A DNA stretch of 64,000 bases from Neobacillus sp. FSL H8-0543 (GCF_038592905.1 NZ_CP151943.1:4910501-4974500), one strand, 5' to 3'; shown: positions 25,248-33,902, counted from the first letter of the stretch. Translations and numbers: made by a program. Notes: generated from the letters alone by a model not told the origin.

Positions 25248-26276
25248 TTGGTAACTCTAAAAGAAATAGCGGATATAGTAGGAGTATCCATTTCAACTGT
25301 GTCAAGAGTTCTTAATAATGATACAAGTCGTTCAGTTGGCGAACAAACTAGAAAAAAAATATTAGAAGTGGCCGAAGAATTAGAATATCGGCCCAATGCA
25401 TGGGCGCAGAAGCTGGTAAAAGGGAGCAGGGAAGGAAGCCAGACAATCGGGAAAATTGGCTGTATTATTTCTGTACCGTATGCTCAGTTTTCCTATCCTT
25501 ATTTTACAGAAATTCTTAAAGGGATTGAATCTGCCCTATCAAAAAGGAAAAGTTCACTTTCTTTTGTACATACCATTGATGAACTGCGCGATCCTGAAGT
25601 GTTAAAAAAATTTATTACCGAAACAAAAGTAGACGGGATTATCCTTGTTGGAAGTATTATCCAGGACTTATACAAAATAATAAAAGATAATTCGAGAGCA
25701 GTTGTTGGAATTGATGTGAATGATGTGACCATCCCGACGGTGAGTACAGACCGTCAGCATGCCTCAAAGGCAGCGGTTGAGCATTTACTTTCAAAAGGGC
25801 ACCAAAAAATTGGGTTTATTGGTGGTGTTGGCATATCGGGAGACATCACTAGAGAAAAACGTTTCAGAGGATATAGAGATGCACACCTTAATGCAGGAAT
25901 AGAAATCAATCCAAACAGGATTATCAATGCGGAATGGCAGATCGAAAATTGCTATAAGTTAATGAGCCGGTTTATTGATGAACAAAAGGATGACTTACCG
26001 ACAGCTATGTTTATTGCCAGTGATGTTATGGCCATATCGGCGATGCGGGCCGCCGCCGATAAGGGGTTGAAAATACCAGAAGATCTTGCATTTTTTGGCT
26101 TTGATAATATTGAAATTTCAAAATACACCGCGCCGCCACTATCCACCATCCATATCCCTAAAATTGAAATTGGCGAGATGGCTGCTAATGTGCTATTTGA
26201 TTATATGGAAGAAAGATATGTGGTGCCAATGAGAATTCTTCTTCCTTATGAATTGTGTATTCGTCAATCAACTTAG
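25248..26276 (+). CDS. LacI-family transcriptional regulator of the sugar locus
   Basis: 342 residues. The N-terminal helix-turn-helix reads LKEIADIVGVSISTVSRVL, followed by the hinge EYRPNAWAQKL and a periplasmic-binding-protein-like sugar sensor with FIASDVMAISAMRAA and AFFGFDNIEIS. It probably represses the importer operon and itself until a sugar binds. I chose TTG at 25248 because LacI proteins usually start right at VTLKEIA and AAAGGGTG lies 7-16 bp upstream; an ATG at 25230 has no site. A deleted copy lies at 18962. Confidence 0.88.
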   Translation: MVTLKEIADIVGVSISTVSRVLNNDTSRSVGEQTRKKILEVAEELEYRPNAWAQKLVKGSREGSQTIGKIGCIISVPYAQFSYPYFTEILKGIESALSKRKSSLSFVHTIDELRDPEVLKKFITETKVDGIILVGSIIQDLYKIIKDNSRAVVGIDVNDVTIPTVSTDRQHASKAAVEHLLSKGHQKIGFIGGVGISGDITREKRFRGYRDAHLNAGIEINPNRIINAEWQIENCYKLMSRFIDEQKDDLPTAMFIASDVMAISAMRAAADKGLKIPEDLAFFGFDNIEISKYTAPPLSTIHIPKIEIGEMAANVLFDYMEERYVVPMRILLPYELCIRQST

Positions 26277-26360
26277 TATGAACCACAGAAGCAATTGCTG
26301 CCCCAGATTACTTAATTTTAAAAAAAGCGGGAGTTTGAAGCGATTAATCTTTGACTAAAT

Positions 26361-26374
26361 TGAAAGGGCTTTCA
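26361..26374. promoter_or_regulatory. cre-like catabolite-repression site
   Basis: TGAAAGGGCTTTCA fits the CcpA consensus TGWAANCGNTNWCA with one mismatch (G for C at position 7). It is 144 bp before the binding-protein gene and suggests that the sugar importer is repressed by preferred carbon sources. Confidence 0.6.
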
Positions 26375-26517
26375 TGCGCGATTAACTAGGATTCGTTCTG
26401 TCCAATCAGAACTTCCAATAAATAATAAATTTTTCTATTCAAAAGGGGGAAGTAGATGGTTGTGAATTTATCCCAAATCATTAGCGAATTGTAAGATAAA
26501 TTTAAGGAGGAGATTTT

Positions 26518-27792
26518 GTGAGGTTAAAAAAGTCGTTCGCAGTCGTACTCTCATTTTTACTCATTATGTCAATTGTTACAGCTTGCAGCAGTAGCAGCTC
26601 TGGGGGAACTGATTCTGGAAAAATAACGTTAGTCATGTGGTCACATAAAGATACAGGGATTGAAGAAGCAGATAAACAATTGGTAAAGGCGTTTGAAGAC
26701 TCACATCCGAATATCAAAATTAAGTTTCAAAACTTTCCTTATGATGAATACGTCAATAAGCTAAAAGCATCTTTTAGTGCCAGCAACGGTCCAGATCTTG
26801 CTGAAATGTTTGGAACCTGGGTGCCTCAGTACACTAAAAATGATTTATTGCTCGAGGTCCCTAATGGAGACCAATATAAAAATGATTTCTATGAAGCCCC
26901 GCTTGGCGGTTACTTAAAAGATGGAAAGGTTTATGGTGTTCCGCTTGAGTACAATATTGAGAACGGTTCCATGCTTGCTTATCCGGATATGTTCAAGGAT
27001 GCCGGATTAGAGTATCCAAAAACTTGGGATGAATTAGTGGCAGCGGCTAAAAAATTGACGGTTATGGATGGAAAGAACATCAAGGTAAAAGGCTTTGATT
27101 TCACCTCTTATGACTCTGTCACTTTCTTGTTCTTATCGATGATTTTACAACAAGGTGGAGACTATTGGGATTCAAATGGCCATATAAACTTCCACTCACC
27201 TGAAGCGATCAAGGCTATGAATGAAATGGTTACATTGGCCAGGGATTATAAAGTGGCTGATTATAAAGAAATGAATTATGATTTGGATAGCTCTGACTAC
27301 TTCTTTAAGGGAGAATCTGCGATGACGATGAGAGGTCCATGGGTCATCCCTGCTGCAGAAACCACTTATCAAGTTGAAAATTTTGATTATGCGCCGATCC
27401 CATCTTTCACTAGCAATCCGCCATCCTTCGCTTCTGAATCCGGATGGGGAATCGTTGGTAATAAGAAAACGAAGCATAAAGAAGCAGTACTTAAGTATCT
27501 GGAATTTGTAAGCCAACCTGAAAATGCATTGGCCTGGAATCTTGTTTCCCATACCGTTCCAGCCCAAAAATCTGTAGCACAAGGACCAGACTTTATTAAA
27601 GCTGCACCCATGATGGAAACGCCTCTTAGTGTCCTTGAATATGGAAAATACATTGGTCCAATTGGTGATCGTGACTACATGTGGGATGAAATAAACGCTG
27701 CATTCATCGAGATGTGTGAGAACAAGACTTCTGTCGAAGACGGCCTGAAAAAGCTTGAAACGAACATTAACAAGATGCTCGACGGACAATAA
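26518..27792 (+). CDS. Sugar ABC transporter solute-binding lipoprotein (family 1)
   Basis: 424 residues. A lipoprotein signal ends at the lipobox SIVTAC (Cys about residue 22), followed by a Ser-rich linker. The fold is the MalE-type family 1: VMWSHKDTGIEEADKQLVK, the FEDSHPNIKIKFQNF segment, and TMRGPWVIPAAE near the hinge. It would capture an oligosaccharide at the outer membrane face and hand it to the two permeases downstream. GTG start with AAGGAGGAG 7 bp upstream. No ATPase gene is in this operon, so a shared MsmX-type ATPase is likely. Confidence 0.92.
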   Translation: MRLKKSFAVVLSFLLIMSIVTACSSSSSGGTDSGKITLVMWSHKDTGIEEADKQLVKAFEDSHPNIKIKFQNFPYDEYVNKLKASFSASNGPDLAEMFGTWVPQYTKNDLLLEVPNGDQYKNDFYEAPLGGYLKDGKVYGVPLEYNIENGSMLAYPDMFKDAGLEYPKTWDELVAAAKKLTVMDGKNIKVKGFDFTSYDSVTFLFLSMILQQGGDYWDSNGHINFHSPEAIKAMNEMVTLARDYKVADYKEMNYDLDSSDYFFKGESAMTMRGPWVIPAAETTYQVENFDYAPIPSFTSNPPSFASESGWGIVGNKKTKHKEAVLKYLEFVSQPENALAWNLVSHTVPAQKSVAQGPDFIKAAPMMETPLSVLEYGKYIGPIGDRDYMWDEINAAFIEMCENKTSVEDGLKKLETNINKMLDGQ

Positions 27793-27799
27793 TGAAGCG

Positions 27800-27825
27800 G
27801 CCCCCTTCCCAAGAAGGAGGGGGGC
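27800..27825 (+). other. GC-rich hairpin between binding-protein and permease genes
   Basis: GCCCCCTTCC (27800-27809) pairs with GGAGGGGGGC (27816-27825) through ten base pairs with one G-U and a 6-nt loop. No T-run. Such stems after MalE-type genes stabilise the upstream mRNA and lower expression of the permeases. It also argues against translation starting at 27792. Confidence 0.7.
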
Positions 27826-27851
27826 AATCATCCAAGAAAGGGGTTGAACTC

Positions 27852-28793
27852 GTGGAGGTAAAACAAGAAATAGTTAAGCCAGTGTCATATCGGTCCCAGT
27901 ATAAAAAATCCAAAAGGAATAATCGTGAACTAAAATTCATTATCCTGTCCTTGACACCGATTCTGCTCCTTTTTGTTGTTTTCATGGTTATACCAATTAT
28001 ATGGGGGATCATTCTCTCTTTCTATCAATATGATCCTTTAGCAGACCATTCGCCCTTCATCGCACTGAAAAACTATACTGAATTATGGAAGGATCCAGTC
28101 TTTCTTGCCTCCTTGAAGGCGACATTAATTTTCGTGTTCGTTGCAGTACCAGCAAATATTTTGATCACACTGCCTATTGCAAGCATGATCAATAGAGTGA
28201 GAAATCGATTTGTAAGAAATACGTTTCGGACCCTGTTTTTCTTACCGGCTATTGCCCCGTTATCTGCTGCTTCATTAATTTGGTCTACCATGCTTCGAAG
28301 CGGAAATGATGGGCTGTTTAACATGATTTTAGCTTTTTTCGGTCACGCCAATGTCGGTTGGCTGACAGACGGGAAAATGGCGATGATTTCCGTTATTATT
28401 GTGACGCTTTGGGCAGATGTTGCCTATAACATTATTATTTTTATGGCTGGTTTGGATGCCATTCCAAAGGTATTTTATGAAGCAGCAGAACTGGACGGTG
28501 CCAATGGTTTTCAGAAATTCAGGCATATTACGCTGCCGTTGCTTCAAAGAACATCACTTTTTATTTTAATCATGACGGTCATTTCCTATTTCCAGATGTT
28601 TGCTCAATTCCAGATTATGACCAAAGGCGGTCCAGGCGGTGCGACCAATGTACTCTCCTTGAGCATATATAAAACTGCTTTCGGCTATTCGCGAATGGGG
28701 TATGCCTCCGCAATGGCCACGGTTTTGCTACTTATTATTCTACTCATCTCGCTCATTCAGCTCCGTGTTGGGAGAAGTCAATGGGAATATTAA
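27852..28793 (+). CDS. Sugar ABC transporter permease (MalF-type)
   Basis: 313 residues with six hydrophobic segments and the inner-membrane-permease EAA loop (YEAAELDGANGFQKFRHITLP, key residues EAA...G at about 217-227). It contacts the ATPase through that loop. I use GTG at 27852, 8 bp after AAAGGGG, rather than the ATG at 27792, which overlaps the previous stop and would place the strong hairpin inside the coding start. It is followed 13 bp later by the second permease. Confidence 0.88.
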   Translation: MEVKQEIVKPVSYRSQYKKSKRNNRELKFIILSLTPILLLFVVFMVIPIIWGIILSFYQYDPLADHSPFIALKNYTELWKDPVFLASLKATLIFVFVAVPANILITLPIASMINRVRNRFVRNTFRTLFFLPAIAPLSAASLIWSTMLRSGNDGLFNMILAFFGHANVGWLTDGKMAMISVIIVTLWADVAYNIIIFMAGLDAIPKVFYEAAELDGANGFQKFRHITLPLLQRTSLFILIMTVISYFQMFAQFQIMTKGGPGGATNVLSLSIYKTAFGYSRMGYASAMATVLLLIILLISLIQLRVGRSQWEY

Positions 28794-28806
28794 GGAGGGT
28801 TGCTTC

Positions 28807-29634
28807 ATGAGAAGGGGCAAAAAAATTAGTTTTCCATACATTTTAATGATCACTTTTCTAACCATCGCATCCTTCATAATGATCATCCCATATCTATGGA
28901 TGGTGCTCTCCTCGCTAAAGGGGAATTTAGAGATTATTTCATCCACCTCTATTCTTCCTCATAAGGTTACATTTGAAGGGTATAAAACCGTTTTTCAAGA
29001 TGCACCGTTTGTACGCTGGTTATTTAATAGTTTATTTACAGCCACGCTTATTACCGTTGCAACTGTATTTTCAAGTGCGCTATCAGGTTATATTTTTGCA
29101 AAGTTTCGGTTTGCCGGGAAACAAATGATCTTTCTTGTGGTGATTGCCACGATGATGATTCCACCACAAATTCTGATGATTCCTACGTATTTAATTATTT
29201 ATAAATTAGGTTTGATCGATAATCTTTCGGCGGTGATTTTACCAAGCTTGGTCAGTGCGTTTGGTGTATTCCTGGCAAGGCAAGCCATTGAGGAACTGCC
29301 TTATGATTTGATAGAATCTGCCCGGATTGATGGGGCTGGTGAATTTTTTATTTTTAATCGAATCATTCTCCCTCTAGTCAGACCGATGTTATCCGCCTTA
29401 GCGATATTTACATTTATGGCTGCTTGGAATAACTATGTCTGGCCATTAATTGTCTTAAATGATGAAGAGAAAATGACTTTGCCTTTGGCGCTAGTCTTTT
29501 TTAACGGGTCACATGTGACCAACTATAATATCGTCATGTCCGCCTCAGTCCTAATCATGATTCCAGTGTTTATTGTATTCCTAATCTTCCAAAAGCAGTT
29601 CGTTAAGGGTCTGGCTTTAACGGGCTTCAAATAA
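28807..29634 (+). CDS. Sugar ABC transporter permease (MalG-type)
   Basis: 275 residues with six membrane segments; the EAA loop is IESARIDGAGEFFIFNRIILP in part, with the conserved ARIDGAGE and a following LP. C-terminal KQFVKGLALTGFK is typical of MalG-type subunits (the usual end is G-A-x-KG). AAGGAGG at 28792 sits 8 bp before the ATG. It forms the membrane channel with the preceding permease. Confidence 0.92.
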   Translation: MRRGKKISFPYILMITFLTIASFIMIIPYLWMVLSSLKGNLEIISSTSILPHKVTFEGYKTVFQDAPFVRWLFNSLFTATLITVATVFSSALSGYIFAKFRFAGKQMIFLVVIATMMIPPQILMIPTYLIIYKLGLIDNLSAVILPSLVSAFGVFLARQAIEELPYDLIESARIDGAGEFFIFNRIILPLVRPMLSALAIFTFMAAWNNYVWPLIVLNDEEKMTLPLALVFFNGSHVTNYNIVMSASVLIMIPVFIVFLIFQKQFVKGLALTGFK

Positions 29635-29687
29635 GCCGTAATTAGGCGTTTCAAATAAATAAGATGAAATAGGAAAGGGAGATCATT

Positions 29688-30983
29688 ATGTTGAAAGTAA
29701 GTATTATCGGTGCAGGCAGTGAGTTTACTCAAAACATCGTTGTGGATATTCTCACTATCAAGGGGTTGGACGAAGGAATCATCGCTCTTGTCGATCTTGA
29801 TGCTGAGCGTTTGGATATCGCCCATCAGCTTGTTGAAAAAATCATCGAAAAGATAGGTAAAAAGTGGTCTGTCATTGGCTCGACTGACCGGAAAAAGGTA
29901 ATTGCTGATTCGGATTTTGTCATCAATCAAATTGAAGTAGCGGGATTACATACTGTTAAGTTGGAATATGAAATTCCTCTAAAATATGGTGTGAAGCAGT
30001 GTATTGGAGATACATTAGGACCTGGGGGGTTGTTCAAAACATTGCGTACACTTCCGGCCTGGCTTGCCATTGTAAAGGATATTGAAGAACTTGCACCAAA
30101 TGCGACCATACTAAACTATACAAACCCAATGTCAGCTGTCACCCTTGCCACAACGAAGGTGACAACTATCCCGGTTGTGGGTCTTTGCCACTCCATACAA
30201 AATACCTCTAACGATTTAGCAAGATATTTAGGCATTCCTTATGATGAATTGAAATGGAGAGCTGGCGGGATTAACCACATGTCATGGTTTGTTGAACTTA
30301 CACATAATGGTAAGGATATGTATCCTGTTTTAAGAGAAAAAATGAAGGACGCTGACCTGCTTGCCCAGGATCCTGTTAAATTTGATGCCATGCAATACCT
30401 TGGGGCTTTTGTATCTGAGTCCAGCGGTCATTTCTCTGAGTATATTCCTTATTATCGTAAGAGACAGGATTTAATAGATAAGCACTGTAGTACTGGGTAC
30501 AATGGAGGGACTGGATTTTATGCCAACAGTTGGCCAACATGGCGTAAAGAAAACGACGAGGAAATAAGAAGAAAGCTGACTGGTGAGGATGAAATTAAAC
30601 TGGAATCCAGTGATGAATATGCAGCGGTGATTATTGAAGGTATGGTTAAAAATGAACCTAAAGTTATCTACGGGAATGTATTGAATCAAGGTTTAATTGA
30701 AAACTTGAAACCAGACGGTGTCGTAGAAGTGGCCTGCTTGGTTGACCGAAATGGGGTGCATCCAACCCGATTTGGCCGTTTGCCAGAGCATTTAGCGGCT
30801 TTATGCCGAACCAATCAGGCTTTCTTTGAGCTTGCGGTGGATGCTGCTCTAAACAAAGATAAAGAAATGGCGATGCACGCTTTGATGGTGGATCCACTGA
30901 CTGCAGCTGTTTGTTCTTTAGGGGAAATAAAAGCCATGTTTGATGAATTATATGAAGCAGAACGTAGCTATATTGAGATTTAA
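29688..30983 (+). CDS. GH4-family glycosidase (alpha-galactosidase/6-phospho-glycosidase type)
   Basis: 431 residues. The N-terminal Rossmann motif IIGAGSEFTQ binds NAD+, and ATILNYTNPMS, VVGLCHS and GGINHMSWF carry the Mn2+ ligands and active-site residues of GH4. GH4 enzymes act inside the cell by an NAD-dependent oxidation-elimination mechanism. The CHS/GINHMSWF combination resembles MelA alpha-galactosidases and alpha-glucuronidases more than phospho-glucosidases. It follows the permease gene after 53 bp with a GGAAAGGGAG site, so it probably splits the imported sugar. Substrate inferred from context only. Confidence 0.88.
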   Translation: MLKVSIIGAGSEFTQNIVVDILTIKGLDEGIIALVDLDAERLDIAHQLVEKIIEKIGKKWSVIGSTDRKKVIADSDFVINQIEVAGLHTVKLEYEIPLKYGVKQCIGDTLGPGGLFKTLRTLPAWLAIVKDIEELAPNATILNYTNPMSAVTLATTKVTTIPVVGLCHSIQNTSNDLARYLGIPYDELKWRAGGINHMSWFVELTHNGKDMYPVLREKMKDADLLAQDPVKFDAMQYLGAFVSESSGHFSEYIPYYRKRQDLIDKHCSTGYNGGTGFYANSWPTWRKENDEEIRRKLTGEDEIKLESSDEYAAVIIEGMVKNEPKVIYGNVLNQGLIENLKPDGVVEVACLVDRNGVHPTRFGRLPEHLAALCRTNQAFFELAVDAALNKDKEMAMHALMVDPLTAAVCSLGEIKAMFDELYEAERSYIEI

Positions 30984-31156
30984 TATTAGAGAATTAGAGA
31001 AAAAATAGATTTCGAGACTATGATATTGATATCAACTTGGATTGGGTGATGGGAACAGTCATGTTCTCTTCACCCGAAATAAAGAAGCTTGGTGTAGCGA
31101 CTAATACATGGAAGAAAACTTATGCGAAAGTTTTTGGAAATGATGGAGGGGTTATA

Positions 31157-32074
31157 GTGAGTCCAGTAGGAATAGTAGGAAATTTTAACTTAGACATCGT
31201 TATTGGTGGTCTAGAAGAACAGCCGAAATGGGATACTGAAGTAATGGCACAAGGCTTCGAAAAACGTGTTGCAGGAACTGCAGGATACATGGCCCTTGCC
31301 TTACATTCACTTGGGCTCCGACCCGTAATCATCTCTTCTGTCGGAGAAGACCAGGATGGTAGCTTTTTGCTGGAACAATTAGATCAGCTTGGTATTGAAA
31401 CAGGTGGGATTGTTGGATTAAAGGGCAGTCAAACCCCCACGAGTTTTGTCATTGTCCATAAGAATGGTTCAAGAGCCATTGTCTCAGTATCTGGTGCCCA
31501 CGATGAGTTCGGCATAGATATGTATAACGAAAAAAAGGATCTTTTAACAGACAACAAAGAGGTTGTTATTTGTGGGAATTTCTTACTCCCGAAATTTACA
31601 GTGGTAGATGCTTTAGAGGTTGCCATTGAGCAAAAAAGATTAGGAAAGAAAATCTACTTTGATCCATCATGGGACCCACATGGCTGGAAAGTTGAAACAA
31701 GAAAGAATACTTTAGAGCTTATAAAATATGTGGATGTTTGTTTATTAAATGAAACTGAGATTTGTCATTTAACAAATGAACTAGATTGGAAAAAAGCTGT
31801 TAATATTGTTGGCCAATATTGCGATGAAGTCGTTGTAAAACTTGGAGAAAAGGGAGCAGCTGTTTTTGTTGGAGGAGAATTACACACAGTAAAAGGATAC
31901 ACAGTGTCTGTCGTTGATACGACAGGAGCTGGAGATACTTTTGATATGGGGTATCTTTATGCTAGCCGAAAAGGTTGGTCATTTGAAAGAAGATTGGATT
32001 TTGCCAATAAAATCGCTTCTATTTTAATTTCTCAAAAGACAAGAGAAAAATATCCCCAATTATTAGAGACTTGA
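31157..32074 (+). CDS. PfkB-family carbohydrate kinase
   Basis: 305 residues. Ribokinase-fold motifs: N-terminal GIVGNFNLDIVIGG, GGIVGL substrate loop, and the C-terminal signature VVDTTGAGDTFDMGYL with the catalytic Asp. KYVDVCLLNETE is the usual mid-domain motif. It would phosphorylate the sugar released by the GH4 enzyme. GTG start at 31157 with GGAGGGG upstream. Upstream, the frame is open back to 30998 and encodes coding-like residues (SSPEIKKLGVATNTWKK), so a longer protein or a remnant of another gene is possible; the ribokinase fold itself begins at the GTG. Confidence 0.82.
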   Translation: MSPVGIVGNFNLDIVIGGLEEQPKWDTEVMAQGFEKRVAGTAGYMALALHSLGLRPVIISSVGEDQDGSFLLEQLDQLGIETGGIVGLKGSQTPTSFVIVHKNGSRAIVSVSGAHDEFGIDMYNEKKDLLTDNKEVVICGNFLLPKFTVVDALEVAIEQKRLGKKIYFDPSWDPHGWKVETRKNTLELIKYVDVCLLNETEICHLTNELDWKKAVNIVGQYCDEVVVKLGEKGAAVFVGGELHTVKGYTVSVVDTTGAGDTFDMGYLYASRKGWSFERRLDFANKIASILISQKTREKYPQLLET

Positions 32075-32108
32075 ATTTAAAAATTTATGAAAAGAACTGG
32101 CAAAGTGT

Positions 32109-32185
32109 CTTTAATAAGCCCTCTTAAGGACAAAATGTATGAATTGAAACGGAAATGTATCTTTAATAAGCCCAGTTAATGACAA
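32109..32185. repeat. Two-copy direct repeat after the kinase gene
   Basis: CTTTAATAAGCCCTCTTAAG and CTTTAATAAGCCCAGTTAAT start at 32109 and 32161, 52 bp apart, each followed by GACAA. No hairpin or T-run accompanies them. Nothing else was seen between 32075 and 32219. Confidence 0.5.
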
Positions 32186-32219
32186 TGAAAACCGTGATAG
32201 GCACTATTCACTTTGTGTT

Positions 32220-32520
32220 TTAAGATAACACAGCCAACGGTTTTAGACTCAAATAGTCCAAGGCCTGATTGACTTGGTCGATATCGTATATTTTTTTCTC
32301 AAGACAAAACTGAATGACCAAATCCCCAGTGTCACTGTTCGACAATAAGTAACCGGCTGAGCTCAAGAGCTTATCGGTTTCTTTTTTGTTTAACTGAAGT
32401 GCTAGAGCTAGAGCGATGATGGTAGTTTTTCCAGGTCGGTAGCTTGAATTGGATCGTATTTTTGAAAAATGTTTGCGGTCCATTCCAGCTCTTTTGTAGA
32501 TTTCTGTGTCACTGGCACCA
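32220..32520 (-). pseudogene. C-terminal fragment of a macro-domain-associated helical domain protein
   Basis: On the minus strand about 100 codons encode DTEIYKRAGMDRKHFSKIRS, then KTTIIALALALQLNKKETDKLL and a short tail. I recognise this helical domain as the C-terminal domain of proteins that in intact homologues carry an N-terminal macro (ADP-ribose) or toxin-like part; the match is from memory. The part upstream is replaced by a family A palindrome beginning at 32527. A start codon inside the palindrome would give a 120-residue product starting MEKRGQSPS, but that region is repeat sequence, so I treat it as a broken gene. Confidence 0.65.
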
Positions 32521-32526
32521 TTTCTA

Positions 32527-32572
32527 AGTCCCCCCGTACACAAAAGCATTAACGTACTGGGGGACTGACCCC
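32527..32572. repeat. Palindromic element, family A (left end lost)
   Basis: AGTCCCCCCGTACACAAAAG at the left, AACGTACTGGGGGACTGACC at the right; the outer GGGTC of the left arm is replaced by the truncated gene. It lies 17 bp past the end of the 32590-32955 gene and may terminate it. Confidence 0.75.
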
Positions 32573-32589
32573 GTTTTTCCATTTTTTAG

Positions 32590-32955
32590 TTATTCATTGG
32601 AAAGATTGTCAATCGCCTGAACAGCTAATTCCAATGCTTTGATTCTTCTTTTTAAAAGTGTTTTTTGAGGACTACTTGCCTTTAACTTTGCATAAATGTT
32701 CTCAATGGATGGGAATAAACCAGTAAGAACAATACGAGCTTCTGCGAAATCTTCCTGTGTGTAAGGATGGGGTATTTGATTCCAAACGTATTCTAGCATG
32801 GCTAATCCTATGTAAAGAGCATTGAGTCGTTTCTTTAGTAAGGTAGTATTTGCTCCTTTCTGAGTCATCTGAGCCAGGGCTTTTTCGGATTTACTGATTG
32901 TCGATTGGAAGGATTTTATGGATTCCATTTTTTCTACACTTGAAACGTTTTCCAT
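32590..32955 (-). CDS. Small helical protein of unknown function
   Basis: 121 residues, predicted mostly helical with two similar halves: TLLKKRLNALYIGLAMLEYV in the middle and TLLKRRIKALELAVQAID at the end, both LLK(K/R)R-x-AL-x-LA. That points to an internal duplication. No known family was recognised. The ATG at 32955 follows GAGAGGG; an upstream in-frame ATG would overlap the RCC1 gene. It lies 50 bp after the RCC1 gene in the same direction. A fragment of a paralogue is at 10759-10836. Confidence 0.6.
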   Translation of the reverse strand: MENVSSVEKMESIKSFQSTISKSEKALAQMTQKGANTTLLKKRLNALYIGLAMLEYVWNQIPHPYTQEDFAEARIVLTGLFPSIENIYAKLKASSPQKTLLKRRIKALELAVQAIDNLSNE

Positions 32956-33005
32956 GTTATTGCTGCCCTCTCTTTGTCTCTGAATTATTTGCTTAACATC
33001 AAAAA

Positions 33006-33902
33006 CTAATTGCTGGGCAGTTGGATGCCGCGCCAGTCGCTTACATCGCATTGGCCATATTCATTATCACCCACAGCAACTACACTGCCGTCCGATTTAA
33101 GACCGATGGTATGGGCACAACCCGCCGCAATCGCCACAATATCGTGCCAATCACTTACATTACATTGGCCATACTCATTCCAACCTACAGCCGCTACCGT
33201 ACCGTCTGATTTAAGTCCGATGGTATGATTACTACCCGCCGCAATCGCCACTATACCGTCCCAGCTGTTTACATCGCATTGGTTATGTTTATTCTTACCT
33301 TCAGCCGTCACCGTACCGTCTGATTTAAGTCCGATGGTATGAAGATAACCCGCTGCAATCGCCACAATATCACACCAGCTGCTTACATTGCATTGGTGAA
33401 ACCGATTATTGCCCACTGCCGTCACCGTGCCGTCCAATTTAAGACCAATAGTATGCCAGTCACCCGCCGATACCGCCATAATATCATGCCAGCCGCTTAC
33501 ATTGCATTCACCATCATTATTTCGGCCCACTGCTACCACTGTGCCATCCGATTTAAGCCCAATGGTACGACGCCAACCTGCCGCAACGGCTACAATATCG
33601 CGCCAGCCGTTTACATCGCATTGGTCATGCTTATTCCAACCCACAGCCGCTACAGTACGGTCAGATTTAAGACCGATTGTGTGAGCATTTCCCGTATTCA
33701 TCGCCATATGAACATTGCCAGCCGCTACCCCCACAATATCGCGCCAGCCGCTTACATCACATTGGCCATATTTATTATCACCAATAGCCGTCACCGTGCC
33801 GTCCGATTTTAGTCCGATGGTATGACGACGACCCGCTGCTATGGTATCTTTCGGCCACCGCTTCACCTTTAGCACCGCTTCTTTCCGTGAAATGTAATCC
33901 AT
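33006..33902 (-). CDS. RCC1-like beta-propeller repeat protein
   Basis: 298 residues made of seven repeats of about 39 residues with the core HTIGLKSDGTV-AVG-N---QC-V--W-DIVA-AAG. RCC1 repeats fold into a beta-propeller used for binding partners. No signal peptide or other domain is visible; the first 25 residues (MDYISRKEAVLKVKRW) are charged. The third repeat carries an extra insert (NVHMAMNTG). RBS AAGGAGG before the ATG. Nucleotide repeats are near-identical in places, so copy number could vary among strains. Function unknown; 117-bp unit repeats may recombine. Confidence 0.82.
   Translation of the reverse strand: MDYISRKEAVLKVKRWPKDTIAAGRRHTIGLKSDGTVTAIGDNKYGQCDVSGWRDIVGVAAGNVHMAMNTGNAHTIGLKSDRTVAAVGWNKHDQCDVNGWRDIVAVAAGWRRTIGLKSDGTVVAVGRNNDGECNVSGWHDIMAVSAGDWHTIGLKLDGTVTAVGNNRFHQCNVSSWCDIVAIAAGYLHTIGLKSDGTVTAEGKNKHNQCDVNSWDGIVAIAAGSNHTIGLKSDGTVAAVGWNEYGQCNVSDWHDIVAIAAGCAHTIGLKSDGSVVAVGDNEYGQCDVSDWRGIQLPSN

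Noticed and set aside
27792..27851. ATG at 27792 as start of the MalF-type permease
   Set aside because: It overlaps the previous stop, lacks a ribosome site, and would put a strong GC hairpin in the first codons; GTG at 27852 fits better.
33010..33812. Plus-strand open frames opposite the RCC1 gene
   Set aside because: They are antisense shadows of the repetitive RCC1 coding sequence and carry no motifs or ribosome sites of their own.
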